This document shows positions 1-5,278 of a stretch of DNA of 5,278 bases, piece after piece. A model generated the notes under the pieces. The model worked only from the letters and a program-made list of their open reading frames with translations, did no database searches and was not told the DNA's origin. Origin of the DNA: Kiritimatiellia bacterium (GTDB lineage Bacteria > Verrucomicrobiota > Kiritimatiellia > SLAD01); contig SLAD01000262.1 of assembly GCA_007126995.1 (NCBI GenBank), positions 1-5,278 of the forward strand, given 5' to 3'. How positions within the stretch are numbered: the stretch's first letter is position 1; each line of letters opens with the position of its first letter. A program made the translations under genes and the position numbers.

Positions 1-285
1 CGCGCCGCGCCATTCAATCCAGCGGTTGCCGCGCCACTCGAAACGGCGATTCCCGGTGAGCTGGGTCCAGTGCGCGCCGCTGCGGGCCCACGTGTGTCCG
101 GCAAACTGAACGGTCCCACGGTCCGCTTCATACGAGGTATGGCCGACGCGCCAAGCGCCGCTTGCCAGCGCATCGATCCGGTCTGGCGCCGCTGCAATCA
201 GCATGGGGGGTGGGATGAGTAGATCGGCAGTGGTTCGAGTGCTGGCCCCTAAAAATAATGCAAGGAATATGAATACTCGCCACAT
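1..285 (-). CDS. Partial exported Trp-rich protein, N-terminal 95 residues
   Basis: This reading frame is open from an ATG at 285 down to base 1 and continues outside the window, so only the first 95 residues are visible. The N-terminus is a good Sec signal peptide: Met-Trp-Arg, then a hydrophobic core at about residues 4-14 (VFIFLALFLGA), then a polar stretch with a plausible signal peptidase I site after Ala20 (TTA|DL). The mature part is rich in tryptophan and arginine. A short motif, EWRGNRW, is followed at once by EWRGA at residues 83-95, which suggests repeated beta strands. I do not recognise the family. The start is chosen because it gives the signal peptide directly and no other in-frame start lies close upstream. 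No clear Shine-Dalgarno sequence precedes it. The gene diverges from the glycosyltransferase gene. The product is expected in the periplasm or outer envelope; its function is unknown. Confidence 0.72.
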   Translation of the reverse strand, partial: MWRVFIFLALFLGASTRTTADLLIPPPMLIAAAPDRIDALASGAWRVGHTSYEADRGTVQFAGHTWARSGAHWTQLTGNRRFEWRGNRWIEWRGA

Positions 286-352
286 GAGGAAAGAGTAGCC
301 GTTAATCCATGAAGGAGCAACCTGGTTGGCATGCGGAACGAACAGCTTTGGA

Positions 353-385
353 GTGTACGCATACTCACTTCAATTCGCCGTACAC
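353..385. repeat. 7-bp inverted repeat in divergent spacer
   Basis: GTGTACG at 353-359 is matched by its exact reverse complement CGTACAC at 379-385, with a 19-base spacer. It lies about 70 bases upstream of the minus-strand gene and about 190 bases upstream of the glycosyltransferase start. Such a dyad could be an operator for a dimeric regulator or simply a weak hairpin. I could not place convincing -35 and -10 elements next to it, so its role is inference only. Confidence 0.4.
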
Positions 386-413
386 CTAGGTTCGGCGGGC
401 TATCTTTTCGTAG

Positions 414-432
414 GCCAGCCGCTGCGGCTGGC
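414..432. repeat. Perfect 9-bp inverted repeat (hairpin)
   Basis: GCCAGCCGC at 414-422 and GCGGCTGGC at 424-432 are exact reverse complements around a single T. In RNA or single-stranded DNA this would fold as a 7-bp GC-rich stem with a GCTGC loop. There is no T-run on either side, so it does not look like a standard intrinsic terminator for either strand. It sits directly before the larger palindromic element at 434-493 and may belong to it. Confidence 0.6.
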
Positions 433-433
433 G

Positions 434-493
434 TGCAAGGACAGGAATGTCCTTGTTCCGGCCGGCCGGAGCATGGGCATTCCTGCCCCTGTT
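434..493. repeat. REP/BIME-like pair of inverted stem-loops
   Basis: The element is an imperfect 60-base palindrome centred between 463 and 464; by my count 23 of 30 bases in one half match the reverse complement of the other. Each half has its own hairpin. On the left, CAAGGACA (436-443) pairs with TGTCCTTG (448-455) around a GGAA tetraloop. On the right, GGGCA (475-479) pairs with TGCCC (484-488) around TTCC. The centre is a perfect 14-bp palindrome, TCCGGCCGGCCGGA, at 457-470. Two similar hairpins in opposite orientation around a GC-rich centre are the usual layout of paired repetitive extragenic palindromes. Whether it recurs elsewhere in the genome cannot be seen from this window. Confidence 0.55.
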
Positions 494-560
494 GCGAGCA
501 ATCGCCTGCGTTTTAGGGGTGGACAGTAAACCTCATCTTCAATCAAAATGCCGCAATAGT

Positions 561-565
561 AGGAG
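561..565 (+). promoter_or_regulatory. Ribosome binding site fixing the glycosyltransferase start
   Basis: AGGAG lies seven bases before the ATG at 573 and is a strong match to the Shine-Dalgarno core. The longer in-frame ATG at 447 lies inside the GGAA loop and right arm of a hairpin and has no such site, so 573 is preferred. Confidence 0.7.
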
Positions 566-572
566 CGTCCGC

Positions 573-3464
573 ATGATGAGGTTGTTCGAGCAGCTCAAAT
601 CTAGCGTAGGTGAACACAGGGCGACGCCCATGCCGGAATGGCTGATCGTGCTGCCCCTGCTCGTATTGGGGCTGGGCGTTCGGCTGTATGCGGCGACGTA
701 CTTCTTGTTGCAGACCCATACGGATGTCCATATCAACGCCTTGATGTCGATGCACATTGCGGAAGGTCGACATTTCCCGCTCATGCTCTACAACTCGGGC
801 TATATCGGCACCTTCGAGGTATATCTCGGGGCCTTGCTCTACAAGCTGCTGCCGCATTCGCTCTTCCCTTCGCTGCTGGGATTCGCGCTGGTTTCCTTTG
901 CGGCCTTGCCCTTCTTCTATTGGTGGTTGCGCGAAATGGCGGGCATGCGCGCAGCCCGTTGGGGGTTGTTGCTGATCGCGGTGGGGCCGCCGGAGTTCTT
1001 TTATCGCAACACCTACATCGGCTATCCCACCGTGCTGTTGACGGGCGTGGCGGCGTGCTGGTTGACGATGCGTTGCCTGCGCCAGATCCGCGAAAGGGAG
1101 TCGGCGAATGGCACGGTCTTCGCGTTGGGGCTGGTTGCGGGTCTGGGCTGGTGGACGAATAGTTTAGTGGTGGCGTATCTGGCTCCGTGCCTAGTGCTGT
1201 TGCTGCTGGTGATTCCTGTTCAAAATTGGGTGCGCTTCGGATTGCTTGGTGCTGCGGGGGTACTGATCGGGGCCAGCCCTTGGATCTACTTTTCGCTGAT
1301 GCAGCCCGAAGCCACACAATTTATTGCCGACGCAACCGGAGGAGACCTAAAGAGTGTTGTAAGCAGGTTTCAGTTGGCCTTGGCTTATATATTTACGCTG
1401 CTCGGCTGGAATAGCGCACTACCGCGCGTCATGCAGCTTGCGACCGGGCTAAGCTGGTTGACGCTGGTAGCCCTTGCAGTGGCGCGCTTGTACTTTACGG
1501 ATCGAGGACGCGATCAGCGGGCGCGGGATTGGTTAATCTTGATGTTGCCCGCAGGTATCCTGCTGACGACGCTCCTGATTTGTATGGTATCGAGCCGATT
1601 TGGCCATGTTCCCGCTGTACGCTACCTGTTGCCAACCTACACCGCGCTTGTCGCGCTGGCAGCCGTCGGCGTCGCCCGCGCGGGTATCCCGGGAGGAACA
1701 TTCGCACGTGTTGCCTCACTCGTTGCGGTTGCCTTAATCCTTATCGCCGATGTACTTCAAGTCCCAAGCATTTGGCATCCTGAGCGGACTGGGCGAGCGG
1801 TGGATATCGCGCATCGTGTTGAAAAGCTGGCCGCATTCACGCGTGAACACAAAATCCCCGCCTACTACGGACATTTTATGAAGGCGTGGTATAGCTTTCC
1901 CTCCAGGGAGGTGATCCGGATCACTAGTTTCCCCAGCTACTTTGATCGTTATCGGCCCTATCGAGAGGCGGCCATTCTTAACACGCGTGTGGGGGTAATC
2001 AACAATTACGAGTTTGTCTATCAGTTTTTGCGCATGACGCAAGGACAGTCACGGGCAATGCAAGTCCATCCACGGGTTCATGTGCATTGGGATTTTGAAC
2101 GCGTCAACCAACCCTTCGCATACGTTCCGGAAGATCGGTGGACGGTTTGGTCGGAAGATGGAGAGATGATTCCCGCCATACAGGATGGCAATCTGGATAC
2201 CCCCGTCTCTCGCGATATCGTCTGGTCGCGAAAGCCGGCCACCAAGATTGCCCGCATCCGCGTTCAGTTGCACGAGCCGACAATCGTTACCGGCTTGCAG
2301 GCGTGGGGGCCGTCCGGGACGTGGACCGCGATTTCGGATATCGAGCTGAACGTGGATAGCCAGCCCGTCGTGCCCTTCGAGTCATTCAATTACGGCTGGT
2401 TTTGGTCCGGCCCGTTCCCGTTTCCGGCGGGCTTCCTCGCCCACTTTGAGGCGCGATTCGACCCTGTACGAACGGACGAGATCTGGATCACCGTTCCCTT
2501 TTCGGAAGATCAGGAGCGTCCGCTCCTGACCTCACTACGTCTGTTGACCGAGCCTGAGCAGGGCGACGATGTGGGACCTCAAACGTGGGCGGAGGTGGAG
2601 CGATCCGCCGATGACCTGATAGCGTGGCTGGCTGAACAGGAGCCGGGTATGATCTATGCGCCCCGCTGGATCAGCGAGCGGATCCGGCGCGAATTGCCGG
2701 ATCATCGTTCCGTTGTTCCGCAGGACTACTACGAGCAATACATGGGGCTGGACCGCTATCCCGCCTTTCCGGTGGTTGGGATGGAGGCACTCGACCGCTC
2801 TTATCTGGTCTTGCCGCATATTGCTGTTCCGTCTTCGCTCAACGCGCTGGCACTACGCGGCTGGCGGGCGGAAGAACTTAAGCAGCTCGAGCCGTGGGTT
2901 GTGCTGCGCGTGCAACCTGCGGCCGGTCAGGATTCATCCACACGCCTGTACTGGACGGAATATGGGGTATTTCTTGCGAATCCTGTCGAAAGCCCTGAGC
3001 CGTTAGAATGGGAGGGGATGAAGTTGGTGGACGAGCCCGTTTACTTTCGCCGCGGTGTCCAGCTCGAAGCGCTCTGGGCGAACCCCGCGGTCTGGCGAGC
3101 CGGTGAGCGAGTCGAGCTGACCTATCAGTGGCGCTGCGCCGCGCGTTTGGAGCCGACACGCTGGGCCGTGTTCGCGCATTTCAGATTTGAAGGAGAAACA
3201 CAGTTTCAGGACGACCATGTCTGGCTCGCAGACATTGAGCCGACGGCCATCCGTTTGCAGACCGACGATACACTCTTTACGATAAAACGAACCGTGCGTG
3301 TTCCGGCCGATGCGCCAAGCGGTAGCTATGACATCCGTTTGGGACTCTATGATCGCAAATCAAGTAAGCGTCTGAAGCCCGACAAGCATCCACAAGTCGA
3401 TGGACGCGCCCTCCGTATTCGCGACCGGCTGACCATCGAGACGCCGGACAGCGACGGCTCGTGA
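573..3464 (+). CDS. GT-C membrane glycosyltransferase with periplasmic discoidin-like tail
   Basis: The 963-residue product is a polytopic inner-membrane glycosyltransferase of the GT-C (PMT/ArnT-like) fold. Known members move a sugar from a polyprenyl-phosphate donor to an acceptor on the periplasmic side; the substrate here is unknown. Residues 1-400 hold about ten or eleven membrane helices, the first at about 23-44. After it comes a periplasmic loop, HTDVHINALMSMHIAEG, whose Asp51 is at the position of the catalytic acidic residue of the fold, then the family-like stretch YIGTFEVYLGALLY at 78-91. The soluble tail appears to contain four parts: module A (about 428-520), a discoidin/F5-8C-like beta domain (about 521-660, with AIQDGNLDT at 535-543 and a VQLHEPTIVTGLQAWG strand pair), module B (about 671-781, beginning near MIYAPRWISERI), and a C-terminal beta-sandwich (about 815-950, with VPADAPSGSYDIRLGLYD). 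An in-frame extension to 447 exists but is rejected. The gene is preceded by palindromic DNA and followed after 43 bases by a radical SAM gene. The glycosyltransferase class is secure; the tail domains are assigned by eye. Confidence 0.9.
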   Translation: MMRLFEQLKSSVGEHRATPMPEWLIVLPLLVLGLGVRLYAATYFLLQTHTDVHINALMSMHIAEGRHFPLMLYNSGYIGTFEVYLGALLYKLLPHSLFPSLLGFALVSFAALPFFYWWLREMAGMRAARWGLLLIAVGPPEFFYRNTYIGYPTVLLTGVAACWLTMRCLRQIRERESANGTVFALGLVAGLGWWTNSLVVAYLAPCLVLLLLVIPVQNWVRFGLLGAAGVLIGASPWIYFSLMQPEATQFIADATGGDLKSVVSRFQLALAYIFTLLGWNSALPRVMQLATGLSWLTLVALAVARLYFTDRGRDQRARDWLILMLPAGILLTTLLICMVSSRFGHVPAVRYLLPTYTALVALAAVGVARAGIPGGTFARVASLVAVALILIADVLQVPSIWHPERTGRAVDIAHRVEKLAAFTREHKIPAYYGHFMKAWYSFPSREVIRITSFPSYFDRYRPYREAAILNTRVGVINNYEFVYQFLRMTQGQSRAMQVHPRVHVHWDFERVNQPFAYVPEDRWTVWSEDGEMIPAIQDGNLDTPVSRDIVWSRKPATKIARIRVQLHEPTIVTGLQAWGPSGTWTAISDIELNVDSQPVVPFESFNYGWFWSGPFPFPAGFLAHFEARFDPVRTDEIWITVPFSEDQERPLLTSLRLLTEPEQGDDVGPQTWAEVERSADDLIAWLAEQEPGMIYAPRWISERIRRELPDHRSVVPQDYYEQYMGLDRYPAFPVVGMEALDRSYLVLPHIAVPSSLNALALRGWRAEELKQLEPWVVLRVQPAAGQDSSTRLYWTEYGVFLANPVESPEPLEWEGMKLVDEPVYFRRGVQLEALWANPAVWRAGERVELTYQWRCAARLEPTRWAVFAHFRFEGETQFQDDHVWLADIEPTAIRLQTDDTLFTIKRTVRVPADAPSGSYDIRLGLYDRKSSKRLKPDKHPQVDGRALRIRDRLTIETPDSDGS

Positions 3465-3474
3465 TGGCAAAGTG

Positions 3475-3502
3475 TTGATCTAGCCGGATTCTGGTTTAAC
3501 AT
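3475..3502 (+). promoter_or_regulatory. Possible sigma70-type promoter, start-adjacent
   Basis: TTGATC (3475-3480) and TAACAT (3497-3502) each match four of six consensus bases and are 16 bases apart. The -10-like box ends five bases before the ATG at 3508, so transcription from it would begin at or near the start codon and give a leaderless message. Hexamers of this quality occur often by chance. The fit with the missing Shine-Dalgarno sequence is the only reason to list it. Confidence 0.25.
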
Positions 3503-3507
3503 GCGGC

Positions 3508-4617
3508 ATGTATACGAAAGCCGCTCATCATCCACATGTCCATGCCACCCGCGGTGTCGGACGTATGCGCTTGGACATCGATTTTGATCAAGCCCCGTTG
3601 CTGTTGATCTGGGAGGTCACGCGTAGTTGTGAGCTGGCCTGCGTGCATTGCCGGGCCTCCGCCATTCATCAGCGGCATCCTGACGAGCTGACGTTGGCGC
3701 AAGGCAAAGACCTGATCGAGCAAGTCCACGCGATGGGGACACCCTTGGTCATTTTTACCGGCGGCGACCCCTTGCAGCGCGATGATCTGGAAGAGCTGAT
3801 CCGGCATGCCAAGTCGGTTGGATTACGGGCCGGCACCATTCCTGCCACCACCTATCGGCTCACGCGGGAACGACTGGAATCGCTCAAAGCGGCTGGTGTC
3901 GATCAGTTAGCGCTCAGTATTGATGGCGAGAACGAAGCCAAACATGACGCCTTCCGGCAATTGCCCGGCTCTTTTGCGAAAGCAATGGAAGCTGCCCGCT
4001 GGGTGCGCGAGTTGGAAATTCCTTTGCAGGTAAATACCGTTTTCGGATCGTGGAACGCGGACGATTTCGACGCCTTGGCCGAATTGGTCGAGTCGCTGGG
4101 AATCGTGTTCTGGGAAGTCTTTTTTCTCGTGCCGACTGGGCGCGGGACCGAGTTACAAAGTTGCTCAGCGGAACAATTCGAAGCATTGTTTGCGAAGTTG
4201 GAAGCCATGTCGCGGCGCGTTCCCTTCATGATCAAGATCACGGAGGGACAACATTATCGGCGCTTCCTCGCCGAGCGGCAAAGTCAGCAGGGCGAGCGTG
4301 GAGCGCCGTCTTCAGCGCGCATGCCCAAGGTGGCGGTCAATGCCGGGCGCGGCTTCTGTTTCGTGGATCACGTCGGCGACGTGTATCCCAGCGGGTTCCT
4401 GCCGATGGCGTGCGGCAACGTCAAGGAGCAAGCGGTGGCCGACATTTATCGCACGCATGAAACGTTCCAGGCATTGCGTGATACCACCAAACTGGAAGGG
4501 AAGTGCGGTCGCTGTCGGTATCAGACTGTTTGTGGGGGCGGATCACGGGCCCGCTCCTACGCGTTGACCGGTCGCCTGCATGCGCCCGAACCATTTTGTG
4601 CATATGTGCCGGCTTAG
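3508..4617 (+). CDS. Radical SAM protein with C-terminal SPASM-like domain
   Basis: The 369-residue cytoplasmic protein is a radical S-adenosylmethionine enzyme. Cys41, Cys45 and Cys48 (CELACVHC) form the CX3CX2C motif that binds the SAM-cleaving 4Fe-4S cluster. GGDP at 85-88 is the SAM-binding motif after the second strand, and LSIDG at 136-140 is another typical core strand. The C-terminus carries a SPASM/twitch-like cysteine region with Cys284, Cys302, Cys333, Cys336, Cys342 and Cys364. The position where the canonical CX3C would give another cysteine is Ser346 (CGGGSRARS). The sequence resembles the TIGR04053 (BA_1875-type) group, which is related to NirJ/AhbD-like haem enzymes and peptide-modifying maturases; that assignment is from memory and the substrate is unknown. 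No small precursor peptide gene is evident next to it. The start is uncertain. ATG 3508 has no Shine-Dalgarno site and yields a His-rich leader (HHPHVH, residues 7-12). Met20 at 3565 would begin just before the conserved core and is a real alternative. Confidence 0.9.
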   Translation: MYTKAAHHPHVHATRGVGRMRLDIDFDQAPLLLIWEVTRSCELACVHCRASAIHQRHPDELTLAQGKDLIEQVHAMGTPLVIFTGGDPLQRDDLEELIRHAKSVGLRAGTIPATTYRLTRERLESLKAAGVDQLALSIDGENEAKHDAFRQLPGSFAKAMEAARWVRELEIPLQVNTVFGSWNADDFDALAELVESLGIVFWEVFFLVPTGRGTELQSCSAEQFEALFAKLEAMSRRVPFMIKITEGQHYRRFLAERQSQQGERGAPSSARMPKVAVNAGRGFCFVDHVGDVYPSGFLPMACGNVKEQAVADIYRTHETFQALRDTTKLEGKCGRCRYQTVCGGGSRARSYALTGRLHAPEPFCAYVPA

Positions 4618-4646
4618 AGGAGCGGGTCGGAGTCAACCTATTGTAG

Positions 4647-4666
4647 GCCGCCCTTACACGGGCGGC
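4647..4666 (+). terminator. Strong hairpin, possible terminator after radical SAM gene
   Basis: GCCGCCC (4647-4653) and GGGCGGC (4660-4666) form a perfect 7-bp GC stem with a TTACAC loop, starting 30 bases after the radical SAM stop codon. Position and stem strength suit a transcript end. The following bases (GTGATCGTTATC) are not a T-run, so it would be at best a non-canonical terminator or an mRNA-stabilising hairpin. Confidence 0.38.
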
Positions 4667-4694
4667 GTGATCGTTATCTCAACTTAGATGCTTT

Positions 4695-4728
4695 GCATTA
4701 AAGACACCCTGTGGGTGCAGATTAAGGC
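4695..4728. repeat. Nested imperfect palindrome in 295-base spacer
   Basis: An inner perfect stem, CACCC (4705-4709) with GGGTG (4713-4717) around TGT, is enclosed by outer arms GCATTAA (4695-4701) and TTAAGGC (4722-4728), which pair at six of seven positions. A small internal loop of three and four bases separates the two stems. The symmetry on both sides of an unpaired gap makes chance less likely than for a simple hairpin. The spacer at 4618-4912 otherwise holds the hairpin at 4647-4666 and the short repeats at 4721-4762. I see no convincing gene in it. Confidence 0.45.
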
Positions 4729-4762
4729 GAAAGATTATGGCGAAAGACAAGGAGGCGAAAGA
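4721..4762. repeat. Short direct repeats of GGCGAAAGA
   Basis: GGCGAAAGA occurs three times, at 4726-4734, 4739-4747 and 4754-4762. The first two copies are part of a 13-base tandem unit: ATTAAGGCGAAAG (4721-4733) and ATTATGGCGAAAG (4734-4746), with one difference. A near copy in opposite orientation, TCGTTCGCC, lies at 4776-4784, so AAGGCGAA (4724-4731) can pair perfectly with TTCGCCTT (4779-4786). The spacings of 13 and 15 bases are not multiples of three, which argues against a coding repeat. Confidence 0.6.
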
Positions 4763-4912
4763 CGCTATTCCTTTATCGTTCGCCTTCATCTATTGCCCTA
4801 ATCTTCTTTATGAACCCGCCGAATCGCCGTTTCTAGGGTGAATGGATTGTGTATGTGAGGAGGGCACCCGTCCCGGCTTGATTCCGCGACGACCTAGTGT
4901 ACGTTGCCCACC

Positions 4913-5080
4913 ATGAAATGGTTTTGGCAAAAGAATAAGAAGCAAAAATTGCAAAAGGCATACGAGCGAAAGATGCAGGAAGCGATGACGGCACAGCGCG
5001 CGGGTGACATTCAGAAGAACTCGCAGCTACAGGAAGAGGCGGAAGCGATTCTGGCGCAGATGCGTCAAGAACCGGATTGA
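4913..5080 (+). CDS. Small charged helical protein, DUF6435/Lacal_2735-like
   Basis: This 55-residue reading frame begins MKWFWQKNKKQKLQKAYERK and continues as a highly charged, helix-prone chain with only a C-terminal Pro53 and one internal Gly31. The layout matches the small DUF6435/Lacal_2735-type proteins: a short aromatic N-terminus, a Lys-rich stretch, a segment like KLQKAYERKMQEAMTAQRAGDI (residues 12-33, quoted in part), then a second acidic helix with EEAEAILAQM at 41-50. These proteins are of unknown function and are predicted to form a two-helix hairpin. The family link is by eye and from memory. The composition (Lys, Gln, Glu, Ala) and the regular amphipathic pattern argue for a real gene despite its size. 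No Shine-Dalgarno sequence precedes the ATG (GTTGCCCACC), so translation may be weak or the message leaderless. It stands alone between two spacers. Expected location is the cytoplasm. Confidence 0.72.
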   Translation: MKWFWQKNKKQKLQKAYERKMQEAMTAQRAGDIQKNSQLQEEAEAILAQMRQEPD

Positions 5081-5094
5081 TTCACTCGACCGAC

Positions 5095-5111
5095 CTTTCC
5101 TTTTGGGAAAG
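5095..5111 (+). terminator. Weak hairpin after small gene
   Basis: CTTTCC (5095-5100) and GGAAAG (5106-5111) can form a 6-bp stem with a TTTTG loop, 15 bases after the small gene's stop codon. The stem has few GC pairs and no T-run follows it, so a terminator role is only a possibility based on position. Confidence 0.2.
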
Positions 5112-5186
5112 AGGGTACACAGAGTTCTGCTATTTCTTGTTGCCCCCGCCTATGTATTGATTGTTCATGGAGCTTGAGGGCCTTTT

Positions 5187-5278
5187 TTGAGTCGCGCCAG
5201 AAATCCGTGGATATTCAAGGATGCGGAAGCGCCGGACTCCCTGGGATCCAACGTGCGGGATATCAGTATGCGCCGTTC
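5187..5278 (+). CDS. Possible gene start, cut by right edge
   Basis: A frame opens after a TGA at 5175-5177. It has a TTG start at 5187, six bases after GAGGG (5176-5180), which could act as a ribosome binding site. The 30 visible residues begin LSRARNPWIFKDAEAPDSLG (TTG read as Met in practice) and are hydrophilic; 20 of 30 third codon positions are G or C. No family is recognisable. Other frames across the same bases are also open: plus-strand starts at GTG 5207 and ATG 5221, and two minus-strand frames, one ending at 5165. The strand and frame are therefore not settled. The rest of 5081-5186 holds only the weak hairpin at 5095-5111. Confidence 0.3.
   Translation, partial: MSRARNPWIFKDAEAPDSLGSNVRDISMRR

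Noticed and set aside
326..529. Two short plus-strand frames (326-529 and 331-516) before the glycosyltransferase
   Set aside because: They run straight through the palindromic repeats, show no recognisable protein pattern, and overlap each other in different frames.
447..572. N-terminal extension of the glycosyltransferase
   Set aside because: The start lies in a hairpin loop without a ribosome binding site, while 573 has AGGAG at good spacing.
781..1317. Long minus-strand frame inside the glycosyltransferase
   Set aside because: It is Arg/Pro/Ala-rich with no domain features, typical of an antisense shadow over a GC-rich gene.
4721..4762. CRISPR-like array
   Set aside because: The repeat is 9-13 bases long with almost no spacer, far too short for CRISPR repeats and spacers.
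4679..4789. 36-residue minus-strand frame with a hydrophobic middle (ASFASLSFAIIF)
   Set aside because: An AGGG lies near its start, but the sequence is explained by the repeats and palindrome, whose 13- and 15-base spacings do not preserve codons.
4737..4841. 34-residue plus-strand frame beginning MAKDKEAKDA
   Set aside because: It has only weak ribosome binding potential, is built on the GGCGAAAGA repeats, and resembles no known family.
5165..5278. Minus-strand C-terminal fragment ending at 5165
   Set aside because: The frame is open for 37 codons, but so are other frames on both strands over the same bases, and no family pattern is visible.

Overview
The window looks like chromosomal DNA from a moderately GC-rich Gram-negative bacterium. 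The evidence is a clear Sec-type signal peptide, a large inner-membrane glycosyltransferase with a long periplasmic tail, and palindrome-rich spacers of the kind common in proteobacteria and Nitrospirota. The sequence alone does not fix a genus, and I do not claim one. I saw no tRNA, rRNA, transposase, phage gene or CRISPR array.

Layout from left to right. Bases 1-285 carry the N-terminal part of a minus-strand gene for a small exported, tryptophan-rich protein that I do not recognise. Bases 286-572 are a divergent spacer. It holds a 7-bp inverted repeat at 353-385, a perfect 9-bp inverted repeat at 414-432, and a head-to-head pair of stem-loops at 434-493 that resembles a REP/BIME element. 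Bases 573-3464 encode a 963-residue GT-C membrane glycosyltransferase with a multidomain periplasmic C-terminus. Its start is set by an AGGAG ribosome binding site at 561-565. After a 43-base gap, 3508-4617 encode a 369-residue radical SAM protein with a C-terminal SPASM-like cysteine region.

Bases 4618-4912 are a 295-base spacer with a strong hairpin, a nested palindrome and a cluster of GGCGAAAGA repeats. Bases 4913-5080 encode a 55-residue charged helical protein of the short DUF6435/Lacal_2735 type. The last 198 bases have no secure gene. The best candidate is a gene starting at TTG 5187 and running off the right edge.

No pathway is evident that joins these genes. The glycosyltransferase probably transfers a sugar from a polyprenyl-phosphate carrier to an envelope acceptor. 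The radical SAM protein is cytoplasmic and its substrate is unknown. The two genes share a strand and lie close together, but a possible promoter sits in the gap, so co-transcription is not assured. I see no complete new system here. The points worth a second look are the palindromic spacers, the architecture of the glycosyltransferase tail, and the start and cysteine pattern of the radical SAM protein.
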